Source: Gigaspora rosea
Taxonomy: Eukaryota; Glomeromycota; Glomeromycetes; Diversisporales; Gigasporaceae
Length of the DNA: 64,000 nt
NCBI GenBank assembly: GCA_003550325.1
Contig: QKWP01000644.1
Coordinates: 9,107 to 73,106, forward strand
Reading direction: 5' to 3'
The notes under the pieces were generated by a model that was not told the DNA's origin, did no database searches, and saw nothing but the letters and a program-made list of their open reading frames with translations. A program made the translations under genes and the position numbers. The first letter of the stretch is position 1, and every line of letters starts with the position of its first letter. Below are positions 46,441 through 58,980 of this stretch, one piece after another.

Positions 46441-47864
46441 GGTTTTTCACGCACCCGCACAGTCATGCACTCCCATGATCAACCAATCAAAACTAATCAC
46501 GTGGTAGATATATTTTTTTAAAAAAACAAGTCTTTTTAATTTATTTTTAATTCGTAATATTTACATCATATAGAACATATTTAATTAACTATCATTGTAC
46601 AATGATTATAAATTTTATTAAAAAAAAAAAGCGCACAATGAACATCGACAAAGCCCCAAAACCAATGATATTATCACGTCGACGATACATCAGCGATGGT
46701 GACATAAATTTTATTAAAAAAAAAGCAGCAGCAAAGTAGATCCACATTTGACAAACATCGAATATCATCACACTGACGATATCAGCGACAGCGACTTCCC
46801 TAATACTTGGTGCCGATTCCACGTCACAATCAACTACAAGCCAAAAAAGTGAAAAAAAATAGTTAGTAAATACAGGAATATTGCAAAAAAAATAATAATA
46901 ATAAAGAAAAAAAAGGAAAACTACTGACCAAGAGCTGCTGATTCCACGTACTGGCAATTCCCAGACCCAACAAAGCAAACCCGTAATACTTTGCACCGAT
47001 TCTATGTCACAAAGAACCTACAAGCCAAAGAAAAAAAAGAATAGTTAGTAAATACCAAATATTACAAAAAAAAATAAATAAAAAAAAAGGAAAACTAATC
47101 ACCAAGAGCTGCTGATTCCACGTACCAGCAATTCCCAGACCCAGCGAAGCAAGACAAGACAAACCCCGTAATACTTGGTGCTATTCCATGTCACAAAGAA
47201 CCTACAATTCAAAGAAGAGAAAGAAATAGTTAGTAAAAACTGGAATATTACAAAAAAAATAATAAATAAAGAAAAAAAAGGAAAACTACTCACCAAGAAC
47301 CGCAGATTCTATGTCCCAGAAATCCAGACCCAACGAAGCAAAACAAGACAAACATCGTATAAAAAAAGAACCTAAAAAAATGAAAAAGTATAAAAAAGTT
47401 AGTAAAGATACTCAAAACATCGAAAACAAATTCAACACTAGAAAAACGCACAAGACCAACTTATTAGAACACCAGAAAAGAATCACAAAAATGCCGCAAA
47501 AAAACACGTATGCAAGAATGCCGAAGGAAACCCACCAAATCGTTGGAGAAACACCCCACAAGATCATTCTGCAAGTCCACTCACAACGACGCAAGTTCAA
47601 TTTACGAAATTTAATGGCAAGACCAACGACGAAAACGATACCAATGATGACAACCAACGACGAAGAAACTAGCAACGACTACGACACCAGCGATAACAAA
47701 ACACCCAAAGACGACGGCAAAAAGTGCAAGCTAAAAAAAAAAATTAGTAATAAGTAAGCGAAAACAAAAAAAAACCCCCCATTACTAAAAAAAAACAATA
47801 ATTATCAGTCTTTGATAATCATTGTTTATTTAGGGGTGCATGGTCATGCGGGTGCGTGAAAACC
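46441..47864. mobile_element. Inverted-repeat element carrying a spliced gene fragment (Pack-MULE-like)
   Basis: The left end GGTTTTTCACGCACCCGCAC and the right end, inverted (GGTTTTCACGCACCCGCATG), then a CATGCAC(T/C)CC block, bound 1.4 kb. No clean duplication was found. The sub-terminal CCAATCAAAAC phrase resembles one in the neighbouring Mutator-like MITE. The interior is unlike a normal MITE: it has higher GC islands, long A/T homopolymer runs and a tandem exon-intron cassette on the minus strand. Element class is an inference. Confidence 0.6.
46592..47757 (-). pseudogene. Exon-intron cassette amplified in tandem, no recognised product
   Basis: On minus, predicted exons 47371-47294, 47201-47103 (99 nt), 47017-46929 (89 nt) and one starting 46833 are nearly identical at their ends (GTTCTTTGTGACAT at the start, AATCAGCAGCTCTTG at the end). 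Introns 47293-47202, 47102-47018 and 46928-46834 also resemble one another: GTGAGTAG or GTCAGTAG donor, TTTACTAACTA branch region, CTTGTAG or ATTGTAG acceptor. The repeat unit is about 175-190 bp. An upstream segment (47757-47412) ends near a further TTTACTAACTTT and TTTTTTTAG acceptor. The frame through the 99-nt exon gives FFVTWNSTKYYG.. and ..VRGISSSW. The next copy has lost 10 nt and has a stop, so the product is not intact. The Lys-rich plus-strand frame at 47311-47757 overlaps this and is judged a shadow. Function unknown. Confidence 0.5.
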
Positions 47865-48570
47865 TTTTTTCTTGTTTATATATTTGTTTATATACAAATC
47901 CAAATAGTAAAATATAGCTATACTGCTAATATTATTCAACTTGGCAATTAATCTGATTTAATATATTTGTAATTAAAAAATATATTTATTTTTTTTGAAT
48001 TTTACTAAATTTTACTAGTGGTAATAATTACTGCTCTTTTATAAATATTTAAAAAAACTAAGATTTGGTTATAATTAAAGTTAGAATTGGGTTAGAAATG
48101 TTATATTATATGTAAAATTTTGCACTATAAACTTTACTTAGTGCCCAAAAATAAGTTATTATAGTAAAATATTTTTGTTATCAAAAATTTTTAGAATTTT
48201 TCTTAGTTTTATTATTTTTTGGTTTGATTATACAAGATTCTATGATCTAATTAGTTGAATATATAAGTAGTAATGATTAATACTAGCAAAATTTAGCAAA
48301 ACTCTTTTTTATTATTTTTATAATAATTTGATTATTTTACTTTGTTTTACTAAAAAAAGAACTAGAATAGGGTTGGATCAGTTACAAAAAAGACCAGTCA
48401 ACTGGTTTTTGAACTAAAACAGAAGCTTTTTTTAGTTCACTAATTTAGACTGGTTTAGACTAATTAATTAGTAGCAAAAAATAAAAAGTATAACTATAGT
48501 AAATAACTGATAAAGGCATAACAAAATAATTATCAAATAATCAATAAAGGTATAACAAATAATTAGTAAA
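47865..48570. other. AT-rich spacer with oligomer repeat remnant
   Basis: No frame. 48360-48470 has GGTTGGATCAGTTAC..GACCAGTCAACTGG and ACTGGTTTAGACTA phrases like those at 14461 and 60270, possibly ends of one decayed hAT-like family. Confidence 0.35.
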
Positions 48571-48576
48571 TAACTA

Positions 48577-48985
48577 TCACAGATCATAATTTAAAATAAA
48601 ATCTACATTCTATACTTAACCTGCTAGCCTTCTAAAACCCATTAATGCTTGTTTATTATAATTTTTTTTAAAACTAACCCTAACCTAAAAAATGTACCCC
48701 AAAAAATTTAGTTTTTGAGATTTTATACTATCATTTCATTTTAATCTGGATTCATTATGATCTGTCACAGTTAATAATTGTCACTGATTATAATTTAAAA
48801 AATCTACATTTTCTACTTAATCTGCTAGCCTTCTAAAACCTACTAATGCTTGTTTTTTATATATATTTTTAAAACTAACCTTAACCCTAAACCCATAACC
48901 CTAAAAATGCACTCCAAAAAAAATTGGTTTTTGAGTTTTATACTATAATTTTCATTTTGATCTGGATTTCATTATAATCTGCTAC
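48577..48985. mobile_element. Two tandem copies of the GTGACAGAT MITE
   Basis: 48577-48768 and 48780-48985 share CACTGATTATAATTTAAAAA-like starts, CTGCTAGCCTTCTAAAACC, AATGCTTGTTT, CCCTAA runs, a TTTTTGAG block and a right end TTTTAATCTGGATTCATTAT..ATCTGTCACAG. This is the family of 14091-14302. A 12-bp spacer separates them. Confidence 0.7.
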
Positions 48986-48989
48986 AATA

Positions 48990-49189
48990 ATTAGCTAAAT
49001 ATTATTAAATTATTTAATATAGAAAAAATTTTATTTATTTAATAAATTGCAAAAATTTTATTTATTTAATAATTTGCAAAAATATTATTAAAATATATTA
49101 ATACTGTACTAAAATATTTTTTTATTTAATAATTAGCAAGATATTCATTTATATAAAATTAGTAAAGAATTTAATTTATATAATAATTA
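48990..49189. other. AT-rich spacer
   Basis: Repeats of TTTATTTAATAATTTGCAAAAAT. No frame. Confidence 0.4.
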
Positions 49190-49388
49190 GTTTTTTTTTT
49201 TTTTTGATATTAATGGTGAGACCTTGCTCTTATCTTTATTAAATTTAATGGAAACTTTTTACAATTGGAAAAAACTTCATGTTTTAAATCTAATGCTAAG
49301 AAAAAAAACTCAGACATATAGCTAGATAAACAAAAGTAGACCTAGTACTTATCTGCGGCCTAAACTAACCAGAGTGGCCAAGGCTCAC

Positions 49389-52300
49389 CTAGATTTGGGG
49401 ATTAGTTAATATACTTGAAGGGTGCATAAGATTTTTAATCCAGTGAGGATACCAATATTCTACTTTCTGAATATAGGTATTTATAATAGAGTTATTATTA
49501 TTAGTTTGAGTTAAATGTGTAGTAATTACAGGAGATCCAGAAGGTATAGGCTGGTTTTGTGAAGTTGTTTGTTGGTATTGTGATCTTGAAGTACAATATG
49601 GAATCCAAATTTTTGTATAGATTTGTTGGTTAAGATGAAGTAAAAATTTAATTGTGAGAGAGCTAGCAAGTTTTGAAAATAGATAATTTTTTGTATTATG
49701 TTTATTGTTCTAGTGGAATAAGACCTGATAGAGTTAAGTATAATGAAGGCTTATGTGAAAAATGGTGGATTTGAAAACTATCAAGTTTTAAGATTTGGAA
49801 GTGAAGATTTTTAGTCTGAGTTGGAGAAATATCTAGTTTGTTAGAACTAAATATTTGGTTTAAAGAAATATTTATAAGGTCCAGCAATAGATTAGTATCT
49901 GGACAGAGGGCCCAGTGCAAAGCACTACTTGCTTGTTGGCATATATGACAAATGTTAGGGTATGATGGATATCTTTTATGAAGAATATGTGGGAAGGGAA
50001 GCTCATCTAGTAATAATTTGACTCTAAAAGATTTTAGAGTAGAGGATTGAAAGCTGTGTGAAAAATTGGTAATTTTTTGGTATATAACCATAAAGCATTC
50101 CAGTTAATAAGTTGTGAGATTGAGTTCCATTATTGAAAGCGATTTTGTGATGTCTACTATGCAATTATATGTGCTATGCAAATTGTTCTGATGCTGCGAC
50201 GTATAGAGAGTTCCATTGGGTAGTTATCTGAGGTTGATGTATACTGAGAATTATATATATTGTTTGGATTAAAAATAAGATAAGGTGCTATGTGATGATT
50301 ACGTGCTAGTTGGTCATCTTTGTTGTTAAAATCATTATCTTCATGTGCTCTAACTTTGTACAAAGTGATATTAAGATTATATGATTTAATTAGATTAAAT
50401 AGTGTGTTCCAAATTGACCAGTAGGGGATATTTAGGAAGTTTGGAAGTGGCATAGTATTGGATAAGTTTTGGAATTTAGATATAACTGATTGTGAGTCTG
50501 TATAAATTTGGATAGTACAGTTTCTGGGAGCTGTACTGATTGCAGCTAAAATTGCAAGTAATTCTGCTTTAAATGAGCATGGCCAATATTTGGTTTGTGC
50601 TTGAAAGGTGTGTATGATATTTAGGTTATCTAATTGTATCCAGCCAATTCCCATAGAGCACTGAGAGTTGACTAGATTAATAACAGAGCCATCTGTATAA
50701 AAAGTTAGTTCTGAATAACTACTATTATAATTTGTAAAAGCCTGTAAAGTATTACAAGCTTGACTTGGTTCAAATATAGAAGGTAGTTGTGTAGTAGAAA
50801 TATTAAGATTTGGTAATGGTGGTATTTGAATTGGGTTTCTAAGTGCAATTGAGTATATAAGGTCTAGAAAATTAGCATTTAAGTTAATTGTTTTGTCAGG
50901 ATTTAGTCTGCCAAAGAATTTTGTAGCATGACTAGTAGGTATTAGAATAGTATATTTGGTTTGGATTATTTTAGTATTAAGAGGACAGTTACTACATGAT
51001 GATATAGTAATTGGAGAAGTTGGATATAAGTTTGTAAATTGTGTTTGAAAAGAACATTGCCAGTATGTTATTAGTGTAAAGTCTGATGTAGTTGGTTGGC
51101 GACGAGCTTTGCCTATAATGACTTGATCATTTAAAAGTGTAATAAGCCAAGGTTTGGCATGTTTTGAAAAGTGACTAGTAGTGTAGCTATAGTAGTTTGT
51201 AGAAGGTAGGTTTATATGTAAATAGATAGCACGTTCATAAGAGTGGCTAGTAACTTTATCTTCTAGGAAGGTAAACCATTGAGGAGTTCTGCCTTTAGGA
51301 ATTTTGTGTAGTCTTGGTGAAATGTGTTTCCATTCTAACAGACATGAGTTGTCATATGTTGTGAGTTGGTCAAGAAAAAGTAGATGATGGTGCCAAATTT
51401 GTTTTTTAAAAGTTGTATATTTAGGATGTGAAGCCAGAATAGATTCCAAAGAAATTGAACCTTCTTGGATTACAAAAGGAACATTGTAATAAGAGTTAGT
51501 ACTTATTGACCAGTTTAGGTGCTTGAATAGCTGGATTATTTTAAAGGTTGTAGTTAATTTGTTAGGACCATCAATTGTAGGGTTAGGGTGTAAAAAAATG
51601 CTAATAGGTGACCAAAGGTTATTTTGAAGTTGTTGAACTCTAATAAGAGTAGTAGTACTTAATAGATTGTTGTTGTTTAATCTCTTAATAAAGTTAGATA
51701 TATGATGTTGGAGTTGAATGTCCCAGATGTTTTTAATATTGTAAATTTGGGGTGGAGTAAAGTACTAGTAGAGATTGTATGGTTGAGTTTGGCTTTATGC
51801 TTGATTAATCCTATGTGCTGTGTTAGAATTTTGTTACATGTTGGCTGACTTAGTACAATATTTTGTAACCGGTATTCTATTGTGGAAATAATGACAGTAT
51901 TAATAATATAACATGCTTGGGTATCGGTAATTTGTTTTGTATGAGCAATTTGTATAAGCTGGTTTGATTCAGCAATTATAAGTCGAGTTTGTTGAAATTG
52001 TTTATTATCTAAAGTAAACCAACATTCTAAAAATTTAAAAGGCTGATTTGGTTGTTGTAAAGGAAGAGGATGATTGTTGTATATAATTGGGTTGTAGTTT
52101 TGTTGCTTGATATTGGTTAAAAGTATTGATTTGGCGGGATTAACTTGAATATTTCTATAGAATAAAAGGACTCAGCAATAGTAAGTATTTTGGAAAGCTC
52201 TGTTTGGGAGGGTGCTATTCATAGGGTATCATCCATATAAGCTAGCACAGAACATTTAGTTTGTAAATTGTCAGTTGAAAAATTTTTAAGATTGGTAAAC

Positions 52301-55300
52301 CAAGATGTTTCAATTGTATAACCAGATGAGTTAGAGTATATATAAGAGATAAGAGAATCATAGTAGATTTGCCAGAGAAGGGTGTTATTGTTTCTCCTTG
52401 GTCAATACCATTTTGAACATTGTAAGACTGTATAAGTCCCAAATTAGTAATAACATTGTTTTGTCGATCAGTTAAGATGTTAAGGAGAGTGTTAACAATA
52501 TTAGTAGGCAGAAGTAGACGTGTAAGGGCATGTTCTAAAAGAGTAAGATTTACAGAGTCATAGGCTTTACTCATATCTTGTGATAGGAGCCAAAGCTCTT
52601 TGTGGTTACAGTTTGCATCTTCTATAAGATTGTTGGGGATATGGATAGGGATAGATGTACTATTTCCAGAAAGAGCAACATAGTTATATGGTGAAAGGAT
52701 AGGATGCTGTGAAAAGACTTGATTTAGTCTATTGGTAATGATTTTGGTATAGATTTTTCTAGTATATTCAATAAGGCTTATTGGATGTGTGAGATTGAGA
52801 TTACCATCAAAAGAATTATTTTTTGGAATAGGAAAGATACTTCCTTTTTTCCATTGCTTGGGAATTGAGTTTTGTATAAGACATCAGTTAAAAAGGATAT
52901 AAGGATAGTAATACCAGCTGAGTTGAAATGTTTGAATATTTCATAACTTATGCCTGTAGGGCCACAGGCTTTGCCATTAGGAAGTTGAGAAATTGTTTGA
53001 ATAATCTCTTCTTCTGTTATAGGCAGAGTTAATGGAATATCCTATTCAGACTTAATATGTGGTAGTGGATGGTATTGTTGGTGCCAGAAATTATTATATA
53101 AGTTTTGATTAATAGGCCTATATGCAGTCCAGTTATTGAAATGTGACTGGATATGTTGCTTGATTAAAGTTGGATCAGTAATAAGTTGGTTTTGGAGCTT
53201 AATATTTGTAAAATGAACAGGAGTTTGTAGCAATCAAATATACTATTTATATCCTGTATAGGTTTAGTTACAAGAGATTCACATTTATTTTCAGAGGCTT
53301 GGTTAATTTGTTGTTGAAGAAGAAGAGAGTATTCTAAATGGTATGCATGATATATTTGTTTCCAAATACTTTGTGCATGTAGAAGCCATGTTTGAATTTG
53401 ATTAGAATCAAGCGATCTAAGGAAGTTGAGATTACACTTTGCTTTTGAGTTGATAAATAAAATATGTGAATTAATGTGAGATAAGTAATTAATAGAATTG
53501 CTTTTTAAGAGTTTAATAAGTTGTCCTAGTTTTTTGAGACCAGTATGAAGTGCAGTACAGTGTGGTGTGTATTTGTGATTATAACTTTGTTTACGAGTTT
53601 TTTTGTTAGGAATTTTTTGAATTGCAGCCTGTATAGTACAATATTGTATTTTATGCCAGGTTGTATCAATACTTTCTTGTGTGTTAGTTGAGAGTGGAAC
53701 TTGGTTTTTGGTGAATAGCTGAGATAATAAATCAGAATACTCTGTCCATTGGTCTGAGCTCATTGTTTTGTAGTTAAAAATTCTGCGACTAATCCCAGTA
53801 TGAAGGCGTGAAGGTTTGCTATAGGCATTAGGAAATGTCCAAGAAGTAAATAGAATAAGATGGTCACTAAGNAAAAATTCTGCGACTAATCCCAGTATGA
53901 AGGCGTGAAGGTTTGCTATAGGCATTAGGAAATGTCCAAGAAGTAAATAGAATAAGATGGTCACTAAGAGTGCTAGTTTGGCTATTATTTAGATTATAAG
54001 AAAGAAGAAATTGTATATTAAATGAGTCAGTCCAGATGTAGTCTATTCTGCTATTATTAATTCCATTTGACCAAGTGTAGTGTTTATTGTTATAGTGGGC
54101 TCCAATATCAAACATGTTTGAGCGATGTAAAAAGTTTATAAGTTTATATTTTGATGCTGAACTAGTTGTGTTATTATGTGTGTTAAAGTCTCACAGGATT
54201 ATAGGGTGTAGATTAGATTGTTGAGCCTGTAAAATCCAGTTGATAACCTGATTTTAGTTTGATTTCTTTTGTTTGAATCAGTAGATGAAAGATAAACTGA
54301 TATAATACGAAGCTTAATATTGCCTTTGAAAAACAAGTCCAAAGCAATAGCTCCTCTTGAGTAAGTATGACAACTGTGTACATGAGGTTTAAGATGGTTG
54401 CGAATCATAATGGCAGTGCCTTCGATTGAGCTTTCAGAATTTGCCCAGTAGTAGGTAAATAGATTATTGTTGCAGAAAGAAAGTTTTGTTTTGGATGAGA
54501 TTTTAGTTTCAGTAATACATGCAATTGAGATATTGTAGTTAATACAGTAGTCTTGCCAGATTTGCCTTTTGGAAGCAACATTAAAACCTCTAATATTGTG
54601 TGTAACAATGTTTAGGTGCAAGTTTTGCAGAAGATCTTGGGTATTAGAAGAAGAGCCTCTACTTGGAGGTGTTGAAATTGGAGTAGGAAGTGGTATTTGT
54701 AAATTGTTGTTGAATGATATAGGGGTCGTATTGGTAGTAGAGTTTAATGTTGTATAGTGTTGTAAGTTGGGTGTTGAAAAAGGAAGATTATTAGAAAGGA
54801 TTGGTATTTGAAAACTATTATTGAATGATTTAAGCTCTATATTACAGAAGGTTGGTAGCTCCCCTAAAGGTGAAATTATGAAGTGACCTGGTAGTAAGTT
54901 TTCATATGGAAAGTAAATATGTGCTTCTATGAAGAAATAGTCAATTTGAGGATGTGGTTTGACAGAAATTTTAATATATTGGTCTGAATAGAACATGGGG
55001 TAATGTTCTAGTATATATTGTAAGAAAGTGCCTACAGTTTGTGGAGAAGGTAGGGTTTGTAGTCTGTGATAGTAAAGAAATTTATTGTAACATGCTGTTG
55101 CGTTATATATTTCAGGAGAGTTAAGGTTAGAATAATTATAGTTTCTGTCATCTAAGGAGTTTGTAGGAATTTCAATTTCTTTGTCACTAAAATCTTTTAC
55201 AAGTAGCGATTCATCATAAGTTTCTGATATTAGGTAGTTGCTAGAGTTGGTATTAGTTGATAGCAAAGAGGTATTGAGGGAGTATTGTACTTCAGAATGA

Positions 55301-55512
55301 AATGAAGATATGATATCTGAAGTATTATGGTTGTCTTCTGTAGAGACGCTCGCCATTTTAAGCTCAGTTCTCACAGCTGCGCAGGATACCATAGCCTGCC
55401 CTGTACATTGGATCTGGCTGTCATAATCTTGGTCCTCCGCGTAAATAGGCTTTCCTGACCACCTACTTACATCATTCTCCTCTGAATATGGCCCACAAAA
55501 AGTGGAGGACAT
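49389..55512 (-). pseudogene. LINE-C ORF2: APE endonuclease - RT - RNase H - CCHC knuckle
   Basis: From 55512: MSSTFCGPYSEENDV.., about 300 residues without known domain, then the endonuclease. It has THNIRGFN (about 54590), ITETK (about 54505), LRIISVYLSS (54300), PIIL-stop-DFN (54195; Gly codon now TGA), SRIDYIW (54040) and SDH (53960). The RT has NGKACGPTGISYE (52960), DMSKAYDSV (motif A, 52574), GIDQGETITP (motif B, 52400), AYMDDTL (motif C, 52225) followed by TGA where LINE-A has Trp, and the FLGCWFTLDNK motif (52010). RNase H has YTDGS (50700), KAEL (50565), YTDSQ (50500), KVRAHED and DDQLAR (50320-50360): all four acidic residues are present. The knuckle is C-HI-C-x7-H-x3-C (49920-49970). 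The C-terminus runs through a frameshift at 49702 to TAG 49389-49391. A frameshift also falls at 54240. The 95-bp duplication around 53872 is artefactual. Confidence 0.9.
53776..53968. repeat. Identical 96-bp direct copies on both sides of a single N
   Basis: 53776-53871 and 53873-53968 are the same sequence, with N at 53872. The protein of the LINE endonuclease is repeated accordingly. Best explained as two contig ends that overlap but were joined with an N. Confidence 0.95.
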
Positions 55513-55559
55513 TTTAATTTCAGAGGCGGTAGCTGCTTCTATGTTCTCTACAGAAGACT

Positions 55560-58500
55560 TTAGTGAAAAGATTGATGGGATTCTTTTGAAGTAGAATCTT
55601 TTATATTTGATAATGGGTTATAGAAAAGAGCATTTGTAAAGTTTGGTTTAATGATATTGTAATGATTAATAATAAGTTGCTCTGCCTGTGGTAAATGGTT
55701 TTTGGTAAATTGAGTACGAATTTGGGCAAAGGTTTGTCTAGGGTTTTTAAGAATTTCAAAATAGGAAATAATCCTACCAATAAATGAGGGATCTGTAGTT
55801 TGTTTAAGGAGTTTGTGTATAGATTCATCATAAGAAAGGTTATATATATTATCATTTTTGGCAGCAGCTTTAAGATATTCATTAAAGTATAAATAAAAGT
55901 AGAATGTATTTCGTTTGATATTTGATTTAGCATTATTATTGAGCTTATAGAAGTTATTAGCTTCATTTGCAAGATCTGAGAAAGTTTGAGCTGGAAATGG
56001 TTTAGAAAAGGTAGCAGAACAAGTTCCATTTTTTTCAAAGATTGTATAGTTCAAAGTAAGTGAATAATAGATTTAAATTGTTTGGGGGAACTAGAGGATG
56101 GTGTAGGTGCTGGATATAGGTTGAGAGATTCCTTATAGTAGTGTTGATAAATATTTTGATAGGTGTGTTTGTTGGCAAATTCTGGGTTTGAAATATTGAT
56201 ATTAAGAATTTCACATGCATGTTCATTTGCATTGCAGGTATGAATATGGTAGAGAGTAGCTTTAGCTACTGCTTCTCTTCGTTCACTAAGAGAGGTAATT
56301 TGAGAAAAATCAAAAGAGGATGGTAGAAGTTTTTTACATTCAGTAGCTAGTGTCATAGCAACTTCATGCTTGATGTGATTATATATTTTTTTTGTTGTAG
56401 TTTCTGATAAGTTACTGAATTGTCTAGCATAAGTTGGATGAAAGAATCAAACCATTTATTAAGATCTTGTATAAAGGGTTTAAGGGAAGGAATTCTAAAG
56501 TTTTGAGAGAATTGTTGTTTAGGAATATTGAGAGCTACATTAATGTTATATTTGTCATCATTTTGGATTTGAAAGAGAGATTTGTTAGGTGTATCCTCAC
56601 TAATGCATAGTGAATTTTAAAGCGAATGGGTTTAATATTAAGTTCATCAATAAACTTTTGGGCATGAATAGTTTGATATTTATTTTGAAGAAATAAGTGT
56701 ATACGAGCAAGATTCAAAGCGACTTGGTTATGGTTATGGATACTATAAGGAGGAATAGAGCTTAAAGATGATAAGATTTTTTTGTAAATAAGTTGAGTAA
56801 AGAGTTTAGTTGTAAACTGAAGAAATAGAGATTTAAAAGTATCAAGGANATATTATCATTTTTGGCAGCAGCTTTAAGATATTCATTAAAGTATAAATAA
56901 AAGTAGAATGTATTTCGTTTGATATTTGATTTAGCATTATTATTGAGCTTATAGAAGTTATTAGCTTCATTTGCAAGATCTGAGAAAGTTTGAGCTGGAA
57001 ATGGTTTAGAAAAGGTAGCAGAACAAGTTCCATTTTTTTCAAAGATTGTATAGTTCAAAGTAAGTGAATAATAGATTTAAATTGTTTGGGGGAACTAGAG
57101 GATGGTGTAGGTGCTGGATATAGGTTGAGAGATTCCTTATAGTAGTGTTGATAAATATTTTGATAGGTGTGTTTGTTGGCAAATTCTGGGTTTGAAATAT
57201 TGATATTAAGAATTTCACATGCATGTTCATTTGCATTGCAGGTATGAATATGGTAGAGAGTAGCTTTAGCTACTGCTTCTCTTCGTTCACTAAGAGAGGT
57301 AATTTGAGAAAAATCAAAAGAGGATGGTAGAAGTTTTTTACATTCAGTAGCTAGTGTCATAGCAACTTCATGCTTGATGTGATTATATATTTTTTTTGTT
57401 GTAGTTTCTGATAAGTTACTGAATTGTCTAGCATAAGTTGGATGAAAGAATCAAACCATTTATTAAGATCTTGTATAAAGGGTTTAAGGGAAGGAATTCT
57501 AAAGTTTTGAGAGAATTGTTGTTTAGGAATATTGAGAGCTACATTAATGTTATATTTGTCATCATTTTGGATTTGAAAGAGAGATTTGTTAGGTGTATCC
57601 TCACTAAATGCATAGTGAATTTTGAAGCGAATGGGTTTAATATTAAGTTCATCAATAAACTTTTGGGCATGAATAGTTTGATATTTATTTTGAAGAAATA
57701 AGTGTATACGAGCAAGATTCAAAGCGACTTGGTTATGGTTATGGATACTATAAGGAGGAATAGAGCTTAAAGATGATAAGATTTTTTTGTAAATAAGTTG
57801 AGTAAAGAGTTTAGTTGTAAACTGAAGAAATAGAGATTTAAAAGTATCAAGGATAATACAAAAAGGAATTATAGAATTTTTGTCAAGTGAGGGATTTGCT
57901 TCAAGAATTAGATCAAGAAGAAATTTAGGCTGTTTTCCAGCTAGTGATGCCATTAAGTATTTAAAGGTATGTCTGAATTCTTTTGGATTTTTGTTATTAT
58001 TATTGTTAAAAGTAGTATCAGTAGGGTTGCCAGAGGTATTATCTATATCCATTGAAGAGACTTGTGAATCTTCAGTTGAAGTAAGTGGACCAAGAGTTGA
58101 AAAAAGAGGATTAGTTGAAGATTTTAATTTACTAGAATATGTGTGTTTAACAGGTGGTTGGGTTTGAGAAGTTTGAAAAGTTTCATTTGTATTAATATTA
58201 GAGAGTGGCTTTGCTGAAGATTGGGTAGAAAGAACAGTAGATTGGGTTGAAGAAGTGGATATTAATATATCTAAAGAAGTAGTATAGATTGGTGAATTAA
58301 AGGTTGTTGTTTGGGGATCTCCTTGGGATGATTGTGAGGTATTTTGTAAATTTTGAAAAATTGGAGTCAAGTTTTTTCTGGGATCTTCAAGATGAGAAAT
58401 AGTAGATGAGATATTTAAAGAAGAAGTAGTTGAGAGAGAAGAAGAGGATGTTGATAATAGAGTAGCACAATTTGTATGATAAACTTTTTTGTTAACAAGA

Positions 58501-58980
58501 ACATAGCTTTCATTTGGATGGTGTTTATTGTTATAAACTCTGCAGGTAATTGATTTAGAACATTTAGGACATATGTGTTGGCATAGTTAAGGTGTAGGTG
58601 AAGGTGGAATATTGTCAGAAGTTTGAGAAATTTGGTTAATAAGTTCAACAGTTTTGCTATTTTTTTTTTCCCATTGCAATTTGAGTAAATTCTTTGTAAG
58701 GTTGGTAGGTATTGTTTTGGACTGAAATGAATTTTGTGTGATATTTAAGACATAAGCATGTAACTACTGATGTTGTTGAAAGAGCACGGAAGAAGTGTGT
58801 TGCTTTATTAGTTCTAGTGGTTCTTGTATGACAAGTAGTTGGTTCCTGGTTTGGAGGAATTGCTTTTAAGTTATCTTTTTGTTCATCTTCAAAGAGAGCA
58901 ATACCAAAGCTTTGTGCATGATTAGTATAAAAGTAATCAAGATCAGCAGTATCTGGGTCTTGTTGAGTTAATGTTGGCAT
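55560..58980 (-). pseudogene. LINE-C ORF1 (gag-like) with zinc-binding motifs
   Basis: Start MPTLTQQDPDTADLDYFYTN at 58980. A C-x-C-x-KYH motif lies near 58760. After a frameshift in an A-run at about 58662, a segment with CPKC..C and VYHTNC (58480-58580) looks like a zinc ribbon or LIM-like finger, preceded by an in-frame TAA (about 58595). Then come a Ser/Thr/Gln-rich stretch (58150-58400), an N-rich linker and a helical domain conserved with LINE-A (YLMASLAGKQPKFLLDLI, ALNLARIHLFLQNKYQT, PIRFKIHYAFSED). A frameshift in an A8 run at about 57390 precedes MTLATECKKLLPS. The end is KESHQSFH then TAA at 55560. The 1-kb duplication around N 56849 inflates the length. Role: probably the RNA-binding/RNP protein of the LINE. 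Confidence 0.8.
55846..57853. repeat. Nearly identical 1-kb direct copies on both sides of a single N
   Basis: 55846-56848 and 56850-57853 differ by only one base substitution and one A insertion (near 56604-56622 against 57606-57626). N is at 56849. The repeated ORF1 pieces follow from this. Consistent with unmerged overlapping contig ends. The base missing in the first copy also breaks its frame, as expected of a read-end error. Confidence 0.95.

Noticed and set aside
47311..47757. 148-codon Lys-rich plus-strand frame
   Set aside because: It overlaps splice signals and the repeated exon-intron units on the minus strand; its Lys runs come from A-rich homopolymers. Kept only as an alternative reading.
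57880..58167. 95-codon and similar plus-strand frames opposite LINE-C ORF1
   Set aside because: Shadows of the minus-strand ORF1, which has clear similarity to LINE-A ORF1.
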